DNA from: Bacteroidales bacterium
GTDB taxonomy: Bacteria; Bacteroidota; Bacteroidia; Bacteroidales; UBA1715
Length of the DNA stretch: 64,000 bases
Assembly: GCA_016714605.1 (NCBI GenBank)
Contig: JADKDL010000010.1
Coordinates: 22,592-86,591 of the forward strand
Reading direction: 5' to 3'
Shown here: one piece after another, positions 18,605 through 27,824 of the stretch
Numbering within the stretch: the stretch's first letter is position 1
Layout of the letters: the number at the start of each line of letters is the position of its first letter
Made by a program: the position numbers and the translations under genes
Notes under the pieces: generated by a model
What the model was told of the DNA's origin: nothing
Databases searched by the model: none
Seen by the model: only the letters and a program-made list of their open reading frames with translations

Positions 18605-20348
18605 ATGACTGAAAAAAAAGCATCTGCTTTTATAATTTTAATTTTCTTTGTTTTACAGATAAATTTTTGTTTATCTCAAACCAAGGTAGATTCTATTAAA
18701 GCAATTTCTTATTGGCAAAAAACCGATTCAATAGATTCTATCGCAACCAAACTAAGTAGTTTAGCTTTTGGATATTGGGAAGCAAATTTTCCTACCAAAG
18801 CTATAGAGACCTATAAAGAAGCTATTTCTATTAGAAATGATAGAAGAGAATACGACAAACTAAAATCATTGTATACATCTTTAGGTCTAATTTATTCAAA
18901 TTTAAAACAATATGATTCGGCACTTATTGCTTTTAAGAATGGATATGATGCCAGCAGACGGTTTAATGATAAGACCGAAATAATTTCGGGAATGATTATA
19001 ATTGCATTAGCTTATGAAAGACTATCTCAGTACGATAAAGCTATTGATATGCTCTTTAAAGCAGAAAAAATTTCTAATGAATTAAATAATACTAAATACC
19101 TTAAAGATTGTTATTTACATCTTTCTAATAATTATTTTTTGAGTTCAAACGATGTAAAATCATTACAGTATCTAAAATTATACGATTCTGTTTCAAAACT
19201 AATTAGCGTTGGTAATATTATTTCAGAAGACACTATTGTATGTGTAGATAGGTATAAATTAAATAAAGAAATGCTGATTCAAAATAATAATGAATTAAAA
19301 ATTCTTAATGATTTTCATTCAAATGAGTTAGTTGAAGGTAAGTATTTACAATATGAATTGAAGCGTAAGAATAAATTAAATTTCTTTTTTCTTATAATGT
19401 TATTAATATTTTCAATTATAGTAACATGCGTATCTATAATTGTTTTTATTATTTATAAAAAACAAAAAAACAAAGTTGATTATCTTAAATTGAGTGAAGA
19501 AAAATTCAGAATGTTTTATGAATATTGTACAACTCCATTTTTATTATTAAAAGATGATAGGGTTGTAGAATGTAATTATGCCTTCTCTACTCAATTTTCC
19601 TAATAATAATTATGTTTTTGTGATATTCACTGATATAGATGAATTGCAGAAGAACTATTTATTTTCCAAAAAGAAAAAAGATGAGTTAGAAAGTAAGATG
19701 CAATATAAACTCAGAGAGATTACAAAAAAACTAAGTGTATCTGAAAAAATTCTAAAAATATTTAAAGCAATCTATATAAACTATTATAAACAGCTTCTAA
19801 AACAAGGTGTTGATGATGAATTTTTAAAAGCATTACAATCAAAAATTAAGCATTTAAATTTGGGACAAGATGATGATAATTTGATAATTGAAAAAAATGA
19901 CATTTATGATTTACTCACCGAGATAAAAACTTTATGCGATAATACAATTGCAGATAATGATGTTGAATTTGAAATTATTAAAAAAGAGAATGTTACCGAT
20001 TCAGTGTGGCTTGATAAAGCAAAAATTTTATTTGTAGTTGAAAGCATCTTAAAAAATTGTATAGATAATACATTTGATTTCAGCAATGTGGTTTTTACTG
20101 TTTACAATAAGGTAAATTGTTTGCATTTTAGTATCTCCGATAATGGAAAGAAGTTGACAGAAGAACAGACAGAGACCTTCTTATATTCTCAAAATTCAAA
20201 GAGTTTTGACGGTAGAAATAGTAGTCTTGAATTGGTTTTGGCAAATCAATATATTTTATTGCATGGCGGACAAATTTCGGTTTTAAACAACAAAACTGAA
20301 GGTGTAACCTTTATTTTTTCGTTAAACGAATGTTGCAAACCCGATTAA
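18605..20348 (+). CDS. TPR-repeat sensor protein with PAS fragment and HATPase-like domain, broken in the PAS
   Basis: Signal-transduction protein resembling Bacteroidota TPR histidine kinases. The first frame (18605-19603) has a signal peptide, TPR repeats (about 45-200; for example KQYDSALIAFKNGYDASR and QYDKAIDMLFKAEKIS), a membrane segment at about 258-284, and the start of a PAS domain. The second (19578-20348) begins at the end of the PAS (NYVFVIFTDIDELQK), then has a coiled coil and a HATPase-like end (ISDNGKKL, LHGGQISVLNN). Only about ten residues lie between the PAS halves where about 60 are normal, so some 150-180 bp appear to be missing as well as the frame being changed. I see no HisKA His, and the ATP-binding motifs are weak, so kinase activity is doubtful. 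Confidence 0.65.
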
Positions 20349-20383
20349 TTCTTATTGATTTACAATATATATTCATTTAAATA

Positions 20384-20423
20384 AAAAAGAGTTCATTGAA
20401 ACGTGTTTCAATGAACTCTTTTT
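20384..20423. terminator. Bidirectional terminator between TPR sensor and carB
   Basis: A 15 bp perfect stem (20388-20402 with 20405-20419) with a 2-base loop. It is flanked by an A run on the left and a T run on the right, so it can end transcripts of both convergent genes. Confidence 0.85.
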
Positions 20424-20492
20424 ATTTAAAAACCAAACTTCTTTCAAATGTATATGGGAAGCCACAAATAGCTACCCATACACATTATTTAT

Positions 20493-23400
20493 TTATTTAT
20501 TTATTTTGTATTCATCCCAACTGGTAATTGAAATATCAGCTTCGCTCATTTTGCAGAATGCATCTATAAATGCAATGGCAAGTCTAGCGTTTGTAAGCAA
20601 CGGAATATTATAGTCTATAGCACTTCTTCTTATCGTATAATCGTTATTTAGCTCGTCTTTCGACAGGTTTTTTGGTATATTTATAATCAAATCTAATTTT
20701 TTGCTTTTTATATATTCCAAGGCATTTGGACCTTCTGTTTCATCGGGCCAGCCTAGAGTTGTTACAGGTATCCCATTTTCTTCAAGAAATAACGCCGTGC
20801 CTTTGGTTGCAAAAAGCTTATAACCTTTGTTGTTTAATTTTTTGCAACTAGCAAGTAAATCAACTTTTGATTTTATTGGACCGGAAGATATGAAAATGTT
20901 TTGTTTAGGAATTCTGTAGCCTACAGAAAGCATTGCTTTTAGAATAGCATCGTCATAATCTACACCAATACAACCAACTTCGCCTGTTGATGCCATATCT
21001 ACACCAAGAACCGGATCGGCTTTTGAAAGACGCGAGAATGAAAATTGCGATGCCTTAACGCCAATGTAGTCAAAATCAAACATCGATTTATTTGGTCTTT
21101 CATAAGGAATTTCCAACATTACATCGGTTGCAGTTTCTATGAAGTTGTGTTTGAATACTTTAGAAACAAAAGGGAAGCTTCTAGATGCACGTAAATTACA
21201 TTCTATAACCTTAATTTCGTTTTCTCTAGCTAAAAACTGCATATTAAATGGTCCGGAAATTTCTAATTCTTTGGCTGTTTGTCTCGCAATTTTTTTAATT
21301 CTTTTAATTGTTTCCAAATAAAGTCTTTGCGGAGGCAATACAATTGTAGCATCGCCTGAATGAACTCCGGCATACTCTACATGTTCTGAAATTGCATAAA
21401 TTACTATTTCTCCTTTATCGGCAACAGCATCTATTTCTATTTCTTTTGCTCTTTCCAAAAATTCGGTTACTACTACCGGATATTGTTTTGATACTTTAGC
21501 TGCCAAGGTTAGGAAATGCTCTAGTTCATCTCGGTTAGATACAACGTTCATAGCTGCACCAGAAAGTACATACGATGGTCTTATGAGTACCGGGAAGCCA
21601 ACTTTATCTACAAACTTGTAAATATCATCTATGCTGGTAAGTTCTTGCCATTCTGGTTGGTCTACTTTAAGCTCGTCGAGCATCATTGAGAATTTGTGTC
21701 GGTTCTCAGCTCTGTCAATATTTACCGGAGAAGTTCCTAAAATTGGAACATTTTGTCGGTGCAATCGCATAGCCAAGTTATTAGGAATCTGACCGCCGGT
21801 AGAAACAATAAAGCCTTTCGGATTTTCGAGATCAAATACATCTAAAACACGTTCAAAAGAAAGTTCATCAAAATATAATCGGTCGCACTCATCGTAGTCT
21901 GTACTTACAGTTTCCGGATTGTAATTAATCATTACCGAACGTAAGCCTTGTTTTTTAATTCTTTTTATTGCACTCACTCCGCACCAGTCAAACTCTACAG
22001 AACTACCTATTCGGTAAGCACCCGAACCAAGTACTACAACAGATTGTTTGTCATTTTCATACACCACATCGTGCTCGGTACCGCTATATGTAAGGTATAG
22101 ATAATTTGTCTGTGCAGGAAATTCTGCTGCAAGGGTGTCTATTTTTTTAACGAATGGCAGAATGCCGTTTGCTTTTCTATATGCTCTAACTTTTAGCACT
22201 CCGCTTTCCATTTTGTCGGTTTCAGTTTTTAGAACACAACGAGCAATTTGAAAATCGGAAAATCCTCTGATTTTTGCTTCTTTTAGAAGGTCGCAAGGGA
22301 GCGATTCTAGTGAATCATATTTTTCAAGTACTGCATTTAAATCAAAGATATTTTTAAGCTTGTACAAAAACCATTTGTCTATTTTTGTGAGTTCCCAAAT
22401 TTTATCAACAGAGTATCCTTTGGCAAAAGCATCTTCTATTGCCAAAATTCTCATGTCGGTAGGGTTTTCTAGCTCGTAATCCAGTTCTGCAAATTCGTTG
22501 TCTCTATTGCCAACAAATCCATGCATTCCTTGTCCTACCATTCTTATACCCTTCTGAATTGCCTCCTCAAAAGTTCTCCCGATAGACATAATTTCACCAA
22601 CCGACTTCATACTTGAGCCAATTTCTTTTGAAACACCAACAAATTTATTTAAATCCCAACGTGGTATTTTACAAACAATATAATCGAGTGCCGGTTCAAA
22701 ACAAGCACAAGTTTCTTTGGTAACGTTATTTTTTAGTTCATGCAGTCCGTAGCCTAAACCAAGTTTAGCAGCTACAAACGCCAGCGGATAACCTGTGGCT
22801 TTTGATGCTAATGCTGAAGAGCGAGAAAGACGCGCATTTACTTCAATTACACGATAATCTTCAGAGTAGGGGTCAAAGCAATATTGTACATTACATTCTC
22901 CTACAATACCAATGTGTCTAATTATTTTAATTGCTATTTCTCGTAGCTTATGATATTCATTGTTGGTAAGTGTTTGCGATGGGGCAACAACAATACTTTC
23001 TCCGGTGTGAATTCCTAGTGGGTCGAAATTCTCCATGTTACAAACCGTAATACAGTTGTCGTATTTATCTCTTACAACTTCATATTCAATTTCTTTCCAA
23101 CCTTTGAGCGACTCTTCAATAAGGCATTGAGGTGAATACGAGAATGCTGTAGCAGCACGTTCTCTCAGTTCTGCTTCATTGTAGCAAAAACCACTACCTT
23201 GTCCGCCCAGCGTGTATGCAGCTCTTACAATAATAGGATAACCCACCGTTGCAGCAGCTGTAACAGCATCTTCTATTGAGTTTGTTGCAATACTTCTAGC
23301 TGTTTTTACATCTATCTGATTAAGTTTCTGAACAAACAAATCTCGATCTTCAGTATCCATGATAGCCTGAACAGGTGTACCAAGTACTTTTAGATTATAT

Positions 23401-23723
23401 TTTTCAAATATGCCTGCTTTATAAAGTGCCACACCACAATTAAGTGCTGGTTGTCCCCCAAAAGCAAGTAAGATACCTTCTGGTTTTTCTTTTTTAATTA
23501 CTTGTTCAACAAAATATGGGGTAATCGGCAAGAAATATATTTTATCTGCAATACCTTCTGAGGTTTGTACAGTTGCAATATTTGGATTGATTAAAACAGT
23601 TTCTATGTCTTCTTCTTTCAAAGCTTTAAGTGCTTGCGAACCTGAGTAATCAAATTCACCGGCTTCTCCAATTTTCAACGCGCCTGAACCAAGGATAATT
23701 ACTTTACTTATTTTTTTTTCCAT
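20493..23723 (-). CDS. carB: Carbamoyl-phosphate synthase large subunit
   Basis: Makes carbamoyl phosphate from bicarbonate, ATP and ammonia (delivered from CarA) for pyrimidine and arginine synthesis. At 1076 aa it is full length: N-terminal carboxyphosphate half (ILGSGALKIGEAGEFDYSG, AAYTLGGQGSG, VIEVNARLSRSSALASKATG), oligomerisation region, and a second ATP-grasp half (VVLGSGAYRIGSSVEFDWC, RPSYVLSGAAMNVV, VIECNLRASRSFPFVSK). It ends with an MGS-like allosteric domain (GYKLFATKGTALFLEENG). The start at 23723 begins MEKKISKVIILGSG. carA lies upstream on the same strand, but a terminator-like hairpin sits in the 123 bp between them. Confidence 0.96.
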   Translation of the reverse strand: MEKKISKVIILGSGALKIGEAGEFDYSGSQALKALKEEDIETVLINPNIATVQTSEGIADKIYFLPITPYFVEQVIKKEKPEGILLAFGGQPALNCGVALYKAGIFEKYNLKVLGTPVQAIMDTEDRDLFVQKLNQIDVKTARSIATNSIEDAVTAAATVGYPIIVRAAYTLGGQGSGFCYNEAELRERAATAFSYSPQCLIEESLKGWKEIEYEVVRDKYDNCITVCNMENFDPLGIHTGESIVVAPSQTLTNNEYHKLREIAIKIIRHIGIVGECNVQYCFDPYSEDYRVIEVNARLSRSSALASKATGYPLAFVAAKLGLGYGLHELKNNVTKETCACFEPALDYIVCKIPRWDLNKFVGVSKEIGSSMKSVGEIMSIGRTFEEAIQKGIRMVGQGMHGFVGNRDNEFAELDYELENPTDMRILAIEDAFAKGYSVDKIWELTKIDKWFLYKLKNIFDLNAVLEKYDSLESLPCDLLKEAKIRGFSDFQIARCVLKTETDKMESGVLKVRAYRKANGILPFVKKIDTLAAEFPAQTNYLYLTYSGTEHDVVYENDKQSVVVLGSGAYRIGSSVEFDWCGVSAIKRIKKQGLRSVMINYNPETVSTDYDECDRLYFDELSFERVLDVFDLENPKGFIVSTGGQIPNNLAMRLHRQNVPILGTSPVNIDRAENRHKFSMMLDELKVDQPEWQELTSIDDIYKFVDKVGFPVLIRPSYVLSGAAMNVVSNRDELEHFLTLAAKVSKQYPVVVTEFLERAKEIEIDAVADKGEIVIYAISEHVEYAGVHSGDATIVLPPQRLYLETIKRIKKIARQTAKELEISGPFNMQFLARENEIKVIECNLRASRSFPFVSKVFKHNFIETATDVMLEIPYERPNKSMFDFDYIGVKASQFSFSRLSKADPVLGVDMASTGEVGCIGVDYDDAILKAMLSVGYRIPKQNIFISSGPIKSKVDLLASCKKLNNKGYKLFATKGTALFLEENGIPVTTLGWPDETEGPNALEYIKSKKLDLIINIPKNLSKDELNNDYTIRRSAIDYNIPLLTNARLAIAFIDAFCKMSEADISITSWDEYKINK

Positions 23724-23799
23724 ACTTTTTCTTTATTTCAAATGTTTGCATGTAATTGCTTAATCTGCAAACTTCAACTACCATTTTTTATTTTCTATC

Positions 23800-23831
23800 A
23801 AAAAAAAGACTCAAATAGAAACTTGAGTCTT
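23800..23831 (-). terminator. Terminator or attenuator between carA and carB
   Basis: On the minus strand a 9 bp stem (AAGACTCAA at 23831-23823 with TTGAGTCTT at 23814-23806) is followed by about eight T (23807-23800). It lies 16 bp after the carA stop and 76 bp before carB, so it should reduce or regulate read-through from carA into carB. Confidence 0.7.
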
Positions 23832-23846
23832 AAATGTTATTAATTT

Positions 23847-24921
23847 TTATTTTTTAATCATTGCCAAAAAGTCATCGAATAAAAATTCGGTATCAGTCGG
23901 ACCGCTAGTAGCTTCCGGATGGAATTGAGCTGAAAATATAGGTTTTACTTTATGCTTAATGCCTTCGCAGGTGCCGTCGTTATTATTTACAAATAGCGGT
24001 TCCCAGTCGCCGGCAACTAAATCAATATCTACAGTATAGCCATGGTTTTGTGAGGTTATAAAGCAACGGTTTGTGCCTACCATTTGTACCGGTTGGTTGT
24101 GACTTCTATGTCCGTATTTTAGTTTGTATGTTTGTGCTCCTGAAGCTAGACCTAAAAGCAAATTGCCCATACAAATTCCAAAAATAGGCTTATTGTTTGT
24201 TAAAGCTATTTTTAAATGGTCAATAGTTTTCTGCAAAACCACCGGATTGCTATCCGTTTGAAATAAATAAACCATCATAATCTATGGTATTAAAATCAAA
24301 ATCCCAAGGAACTCTTATTACGGTGGTGTCTCTTTTCAGAAAACATCTTATTATGTTATTTTTTACACCACAGTCTACCAACACAATTTTTCTTTTCCCG
24401 TTACCATACGTTATTGGTTGCTTAACGCTCACCATATCTACAACGTTTTCGATTCCCGGATCGAAATAATCTACATCTTTACCATCAAATACAATTTTCC
24501 CCAACATAGTTCCACTTTCGCGAAGTTTCTTGGTAAGAGCTCTTGTATCGATTCCGTAAATACCGGGTACTTTGTTTTCTATAAGCCATTGACTAAGGCT
24601 CTTAGAAGCATTCCAGTGATTGTATTCAAAAGAATAATCTGAAACAATAAATGCCGAAACTTGCACTTTTTCAGACTCAAAGTGCTTGTTTATACCGTAT
24701 TCATCTTTATCATCATTTGGTACTCCGTAATTTCCCATGAGTGGATATGTTGTAACGAGAATTTGCCCTTTGTAAGAGGCATCAGTCAAGCTTTCCGGAT
24801 AACCAGTCATGGCTGTATTAAATACTACTTCTCCAGAAATTGACGTCTCGTATCCAAAAGATTTCCCTTCATATTCACTTCCGTCTTTTAAAACAAGCTT
24901 AATCTTTTTCGGTTCCGACAT
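23847..24921 (-). CDS. carA: Carbamoyl-phosphate synthase small subunit, one frameshift
   Basis: Glutamine amidotransferase subunit that supplies ammonia to CarB. The first frame (24921-24250) holds the N-terminal CPSase domain (LVLKDGSEYEGKSFGYE, FNTAMTGYPESLTDASY, GIDTRALTKKLRESGTM) and the start of the glutaminase domain, ending DGLFISNG. The second (24278-23847) resumes at SNPVVLQKTIDHLK with the nucleophile Cys in FGICMGNLLLGLA, NHGYTVD, and the catalytic His-Glu of AQFHPEATSGP. The break falls exactly where the family has SNGPGDP, and about 8 bases seem to be missing near 24250-24262. All catalytic residues are otherwise present, so an assembly error is likelier than a real loss. Confidence 0.92.
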
Positions 24922-24957
24922 TTCTTCTTCTTTATTTGTTTATACTCCAAAATTCCA

Positions 24958-24989
24958 CAAATATATTGCGTTTATTTTTAGCAGACAAA
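24958..24989 (-). promoter_or_regulatory. Promoter for carA
   Basis: Read on the minus strand: TTTG (24989-24986), a 20 bp spacer, then TATATTTG (24965-24958), about 35 bp before the ATG at 24921. Good match to the Bacteroidota -33/-7 consensus. Confidence 0.65.
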
Positions 24990-25173
24990 TAAAAAAAACA
25001 TTTTAGAGGTAAAGTTATCAAACGATTGTTAATTACATTATTTTAATCAGTATTGTTCCATGTCTTGTAATGGTTTGTCATAATTTATTATTAGTTATAT
25101 ATTGTATTAAAATACAAATAATCAACACTTTAATTAATTCATATGTTTATGTGATTTGCTTATTTTTAGGGAT

Positions 25174-25203
25174 TTTGTGCATTCGCAATTACTTGTATGT
25201 TTG
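25174..25203 (+). promoter_or_regulatory. Promoter for the porin gene
   Basis: TTTG at 25174-25177 and TATGTTTG at 25196-25203 with an 18 bp spacer, 26 bp before the start codon at 25230. It diverges from the carA promoter. The rest of this 308 bp gap shows no other feature. Confidence 0.65.
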
Positions 25204-25229
25204 TTAAATATTAATAATTAAAATATTTT

Positions 25230-26441
25230 ATGATGAACAAAAAAAATATACTGGTATCTATAATTATTACTTTATTGTTTTCCTCGCTTAGTGGACAAAA
25301 TATTGATTCTGTGAATAAAATTGTAAAGTCTAAAACAGAGCAGATGCTTTTATCCGATAGAAAATTGCAAATAGGTGGTTATGGTGAGGTACATGCAAAT
25401 AAACCGCTTTCTGCAAATACTGAAAATAATGCAAGTCTTGATGTGCATAGAATGGTTTTGATGTTTGGTTATAATTTCAATCAAAAAATTCAGTTTGTTT
25501 CTGAAATTGAATTTGAACATGTGGTGGAGTTATATGTAGAACAAGCTTTTTTGCAATATAGGGTTAATGAGTTTTTGCAGTTTAGAGCTGGGTTGGTGCT
25601 TATTCCGGTTGGAATTATCAATGAAATTCATGAACCTACAACTTTTAATGGTGTTGAGAGACCTTTGATTGATAATGTTTTAGTACCAACTACTTGGCGT
25701 GAAATAGGTTTTGGGGTAACGGGGACAATTTTAGCTGCAAAATTAAAGTATCAAGCATATTTGGTAAATGGTTTTAATGGTTATGATGGAGTTTCGAATT
25801 TAAATGGAAAAAACGGATTTAGAAAAGCAAGGCAAAAGGGTGCTGAATCTTATATGAGTAGTCCGAATTTTGTTGCTAAAATAGATCATTATGGAATAAA
25901 GGGACTTAATATAGGAGCTTCATTTTATTTTGGTAATACTCAGTCTGTTTTGTATGATGGAATTGAAAAATCTGATGAAGTTGCTCAATCGGTTGCAGAT
26001 TCATCTGTAGTAGGTATTTCTCTGATTGCTGCCGATGCTAAGTATTCTTTGGGTGGATTGCGACTAAAGGGACAATTATACTATTCTCAAATTTCAAATA
26101 CCCAGAAATATAACGAATTTACTGCTAAAAATAATGTAAATAATGACCTTGGAAGTAGCATGCTCGGTTTTTATGCAGAGCTTGGTTATAATGTTTTGAA
26201 ACATACTAAAACAAAAGCAGAGTTAATTCCATTTGCTAGATATGAACAATTTGATACTCATGCCAGTGTTGATGCAATAACAGTTAAAAATTTGAGTTAT
26301 AATACTACTGCTCTAACTTTTGGGTTAACTTGGAAAGTGACTCAGGGTGCGGTGGTAAAAACAGATGTTTTATTGTTAAAATCTGCAAATGATGCTGAAT
26401 TTTCTAAAGTGCTGAATATAGGAATAGGAGTTTCTTTTTAA
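25230..26441 (+). CDS. Outer-membrane porin (phosphate-selective porin O/P-like)
   Basis: A 403 aa protein with a signal peptide (about 1-23, ending SSLSGQ) followed by a beta-barrel with alternating strands and aromatic girdles (KLQIGGYGEVHANK, RMVLMFGYNF, QFVSEIEFEHVVELYVEQAF, GLVLIPVGIINEIHEP) and a C-terminal Phe (IGIGVSF), typical of an outer-membrane signature. The family is usually called porin or phosphate-selective porin O/P, but the substrate cannot be read from sequence. The gene for an FMN-binding periplasmic protein follows 95 bp later on the same strand. A second ATG lies one codon downstream. Confidence 0.82.
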   Translation: MMNKKNILVSIIITLLFSSLSGQNIDSVNKIVKSKTEQMLLSDRKLQIGGYGEVHANKPLSANTENNASLDVHRMVLMFGYNFNQKIQFVSEIEFEHVVELYVEQAFLQYRVNEFLQFRAGLVLIPVGIINEIHEPTTFNGVERPLIDNVLVPTTWREIGFGVTGTILAAKLKYQAYLVNGFNGYDGVSNLNGKNGFRKARQKGAESYMSSPNFVAKIDHYGIKGLNIGASFYFGNTQSVLYDGIEKSDEVAQSVADSSVVGISLIAADAKYSLGGLRLKGQLYYSQISNTQKYNEFTAKNNVNNDLGSSMLGFYAELGYNVLKHTKTKAELIPFARYEQFDTHASVDAITVKNLSYNTTALTFGLTWKVTQGAVVKTDVLLLKSANDAEFSKVLNIGIGVSF

Positions 26442-26536
26442 AACAAACAGTAGAAAATATTTTGTTTATTATCAAAATGAATATGTATATTGTGACCTGA
26501 ATTGTGTGAATTTTTTTAAATATAATCTGAAAGATA

Positions 26537-27109
26537 ATGAACAAAATATTACTATTCTTACTTTTAATTTGTTCTTCCGGAATAGAAATGTCGGCACAAG
26601 CTGTTATTGATTTTCAACCCAAGATGCTTGATAAATGTATAATAAAAGTTTTTGAACAATCAGAAATTAAACTAGAACCACTTTTGCCGGGAAAACCTGA
26701 AATTTCAGAGCAATTGGTTAATGGATTGTATTATAATATTATATCAAGTGATTTTGAGGTTATAGGTTATAGTTATGTTGGGAGAGCCAATAGTTGCAAA
26801 ATTTCAGGTTGCGATATTAAAACTGACGTTATTAATGAAAGCGGTTATGAGTTCTTTGATTATTTTATTCTCTATGATACTTCGGTGACGGTAATGAAAG
26901 TAAAAGTTTTTAATTACCAATCTACACATGGTCATGAAGTTACCGCAGAAGGTTGGTTAAAGCAGTTTGTGGGTTATAATCAAGAAAAAAGTCTTGATGT
27001 AGGCAAAGAAGTTGATGCTATTTCTGGAGCTACTGTAACAGTTGATGCTTTAACATTTGATGTAAAACGTGTCACAAAGCTATTGAATCGTTGGTTGCGA
27101 AATGAGTAA
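26537..27109 (+). CDS. Exported FMN-binding domain protein
   Basis: A 190 aa protein with signal peptide (1-21) and an FMN-binding domain. The motif DAISGATVTVDAL near residue 160 is the site where, in this family, FMN is attached covalently to Thr by the flavin transferase ApbE. The upstream half (NGLYYNIISSDFEVIGYSYV) contains the strand preceding the domain, and the paired NSCKISGCD cysteines may bind a cofactor or form a disulfide. It probably carries electrons outside the inner membrane. It follows the porin gene and probably shares its transcript; no ApbE gene is in the window. Confidence 0.8.
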   Translation: MNKILLFLLLICSSGIEMSAQAVIDFQPKMLDKCIIKVFEQSEIKLEPLLPGKPEISEQLVNGLYYNIISSDFEVIGYSYVGRANSCKISGCDIKTDVINESGYEFFDYFILYDTSVTVMKVKVFNYQSTHGHEVTAEGWLKQFVGYNQEKSLDVGKEVDAISGATVTVDALTFDVKRVTKLLNRWLRNE

Positions 27110-27161
27110 GTATTTTAGTATATAAAGTTCAATAAATAATTCTAAATTATTGATTATTGTT

Positions 27162-27601
27162 TTACTTTTTAGGGTTTAAGGTTACATCAATTTTTTTAGT
27201 AATAGAACCTGCATACCATTCATCTTCTTCGTTTTCTAAATCAGCCTCTTTATAGTCAACCATTATTTCTTTCGATTCATAATCTCCATTGGTTGCCCCG
27301 TCAATATCATTAAACTGAACAACAAAAGTTCTATCTTCAGGAATTACATTCATATTCTTCCTGAAATTTCCTTGAGTATCGGAATAACTAGTGTCATATT
27401 CAGTAATAATTTGAATGCCACTCACTGCGCTTTTAGTTTCCGAATTTGTTAGTGTTACCGATAATTATATAATCGGCAGAAGGAAACACCATATTCAACC
27501 ATTCCAGATGATTTACAAGCAGTTTGAAAACCAAGTGCAGATATTATTACCGTTAAAATATAATTATACTGCTTCCAAAAACGTAAACTAATTTTGCTCA
27601 T
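27162..27601 (-). CDS. Putative lipoprotein of the radical-SAM/lipoprotein system, two frameshifts
   Basis: Reading three minus-strand frames from ATG at 27601 gives one lipoprotein of about 145 aa. It has a lipobox in SALGFQTAC, then EYGVS, SADYIIIGNTN, SGIQIITEYDTSYSDTQGNF, VVQFNDIDGATNGDYESK, and the end KKIDVTLNPKK. The order of EYG, ADY, a carboxypeptidase-regulatory-like fold and the DIDG-xxNG motif matches the small lipoproteins that normally sit beside a radical SAM enzyme in Bacteroidota. No such enzyme is in this window. The frames change near 27478 and 27435. The C-terminal 87 codons (27425-27162) are open. Orphan or relic status is possible. Confidence 0.65.
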
Positions 27602-27824
27602 AATTATTTCATCTATATTTTACAAGTATAAATATATTTTATTGAACATTGAAAAAATAATTAAAAAATTTATATTAAATAATTTTTTTTATTGAGTATA
27701 ATTGTAAGTAAATCAGATAATAGAAAAAGATTTTTCAGGGATATGGTTAGTTTGTTAATTACTTATTTAGAAAAATCAATAAAGTTTTCAGAACTTCGCA
27801 TGTGGGTAAAAAAAGAACAGAGCA

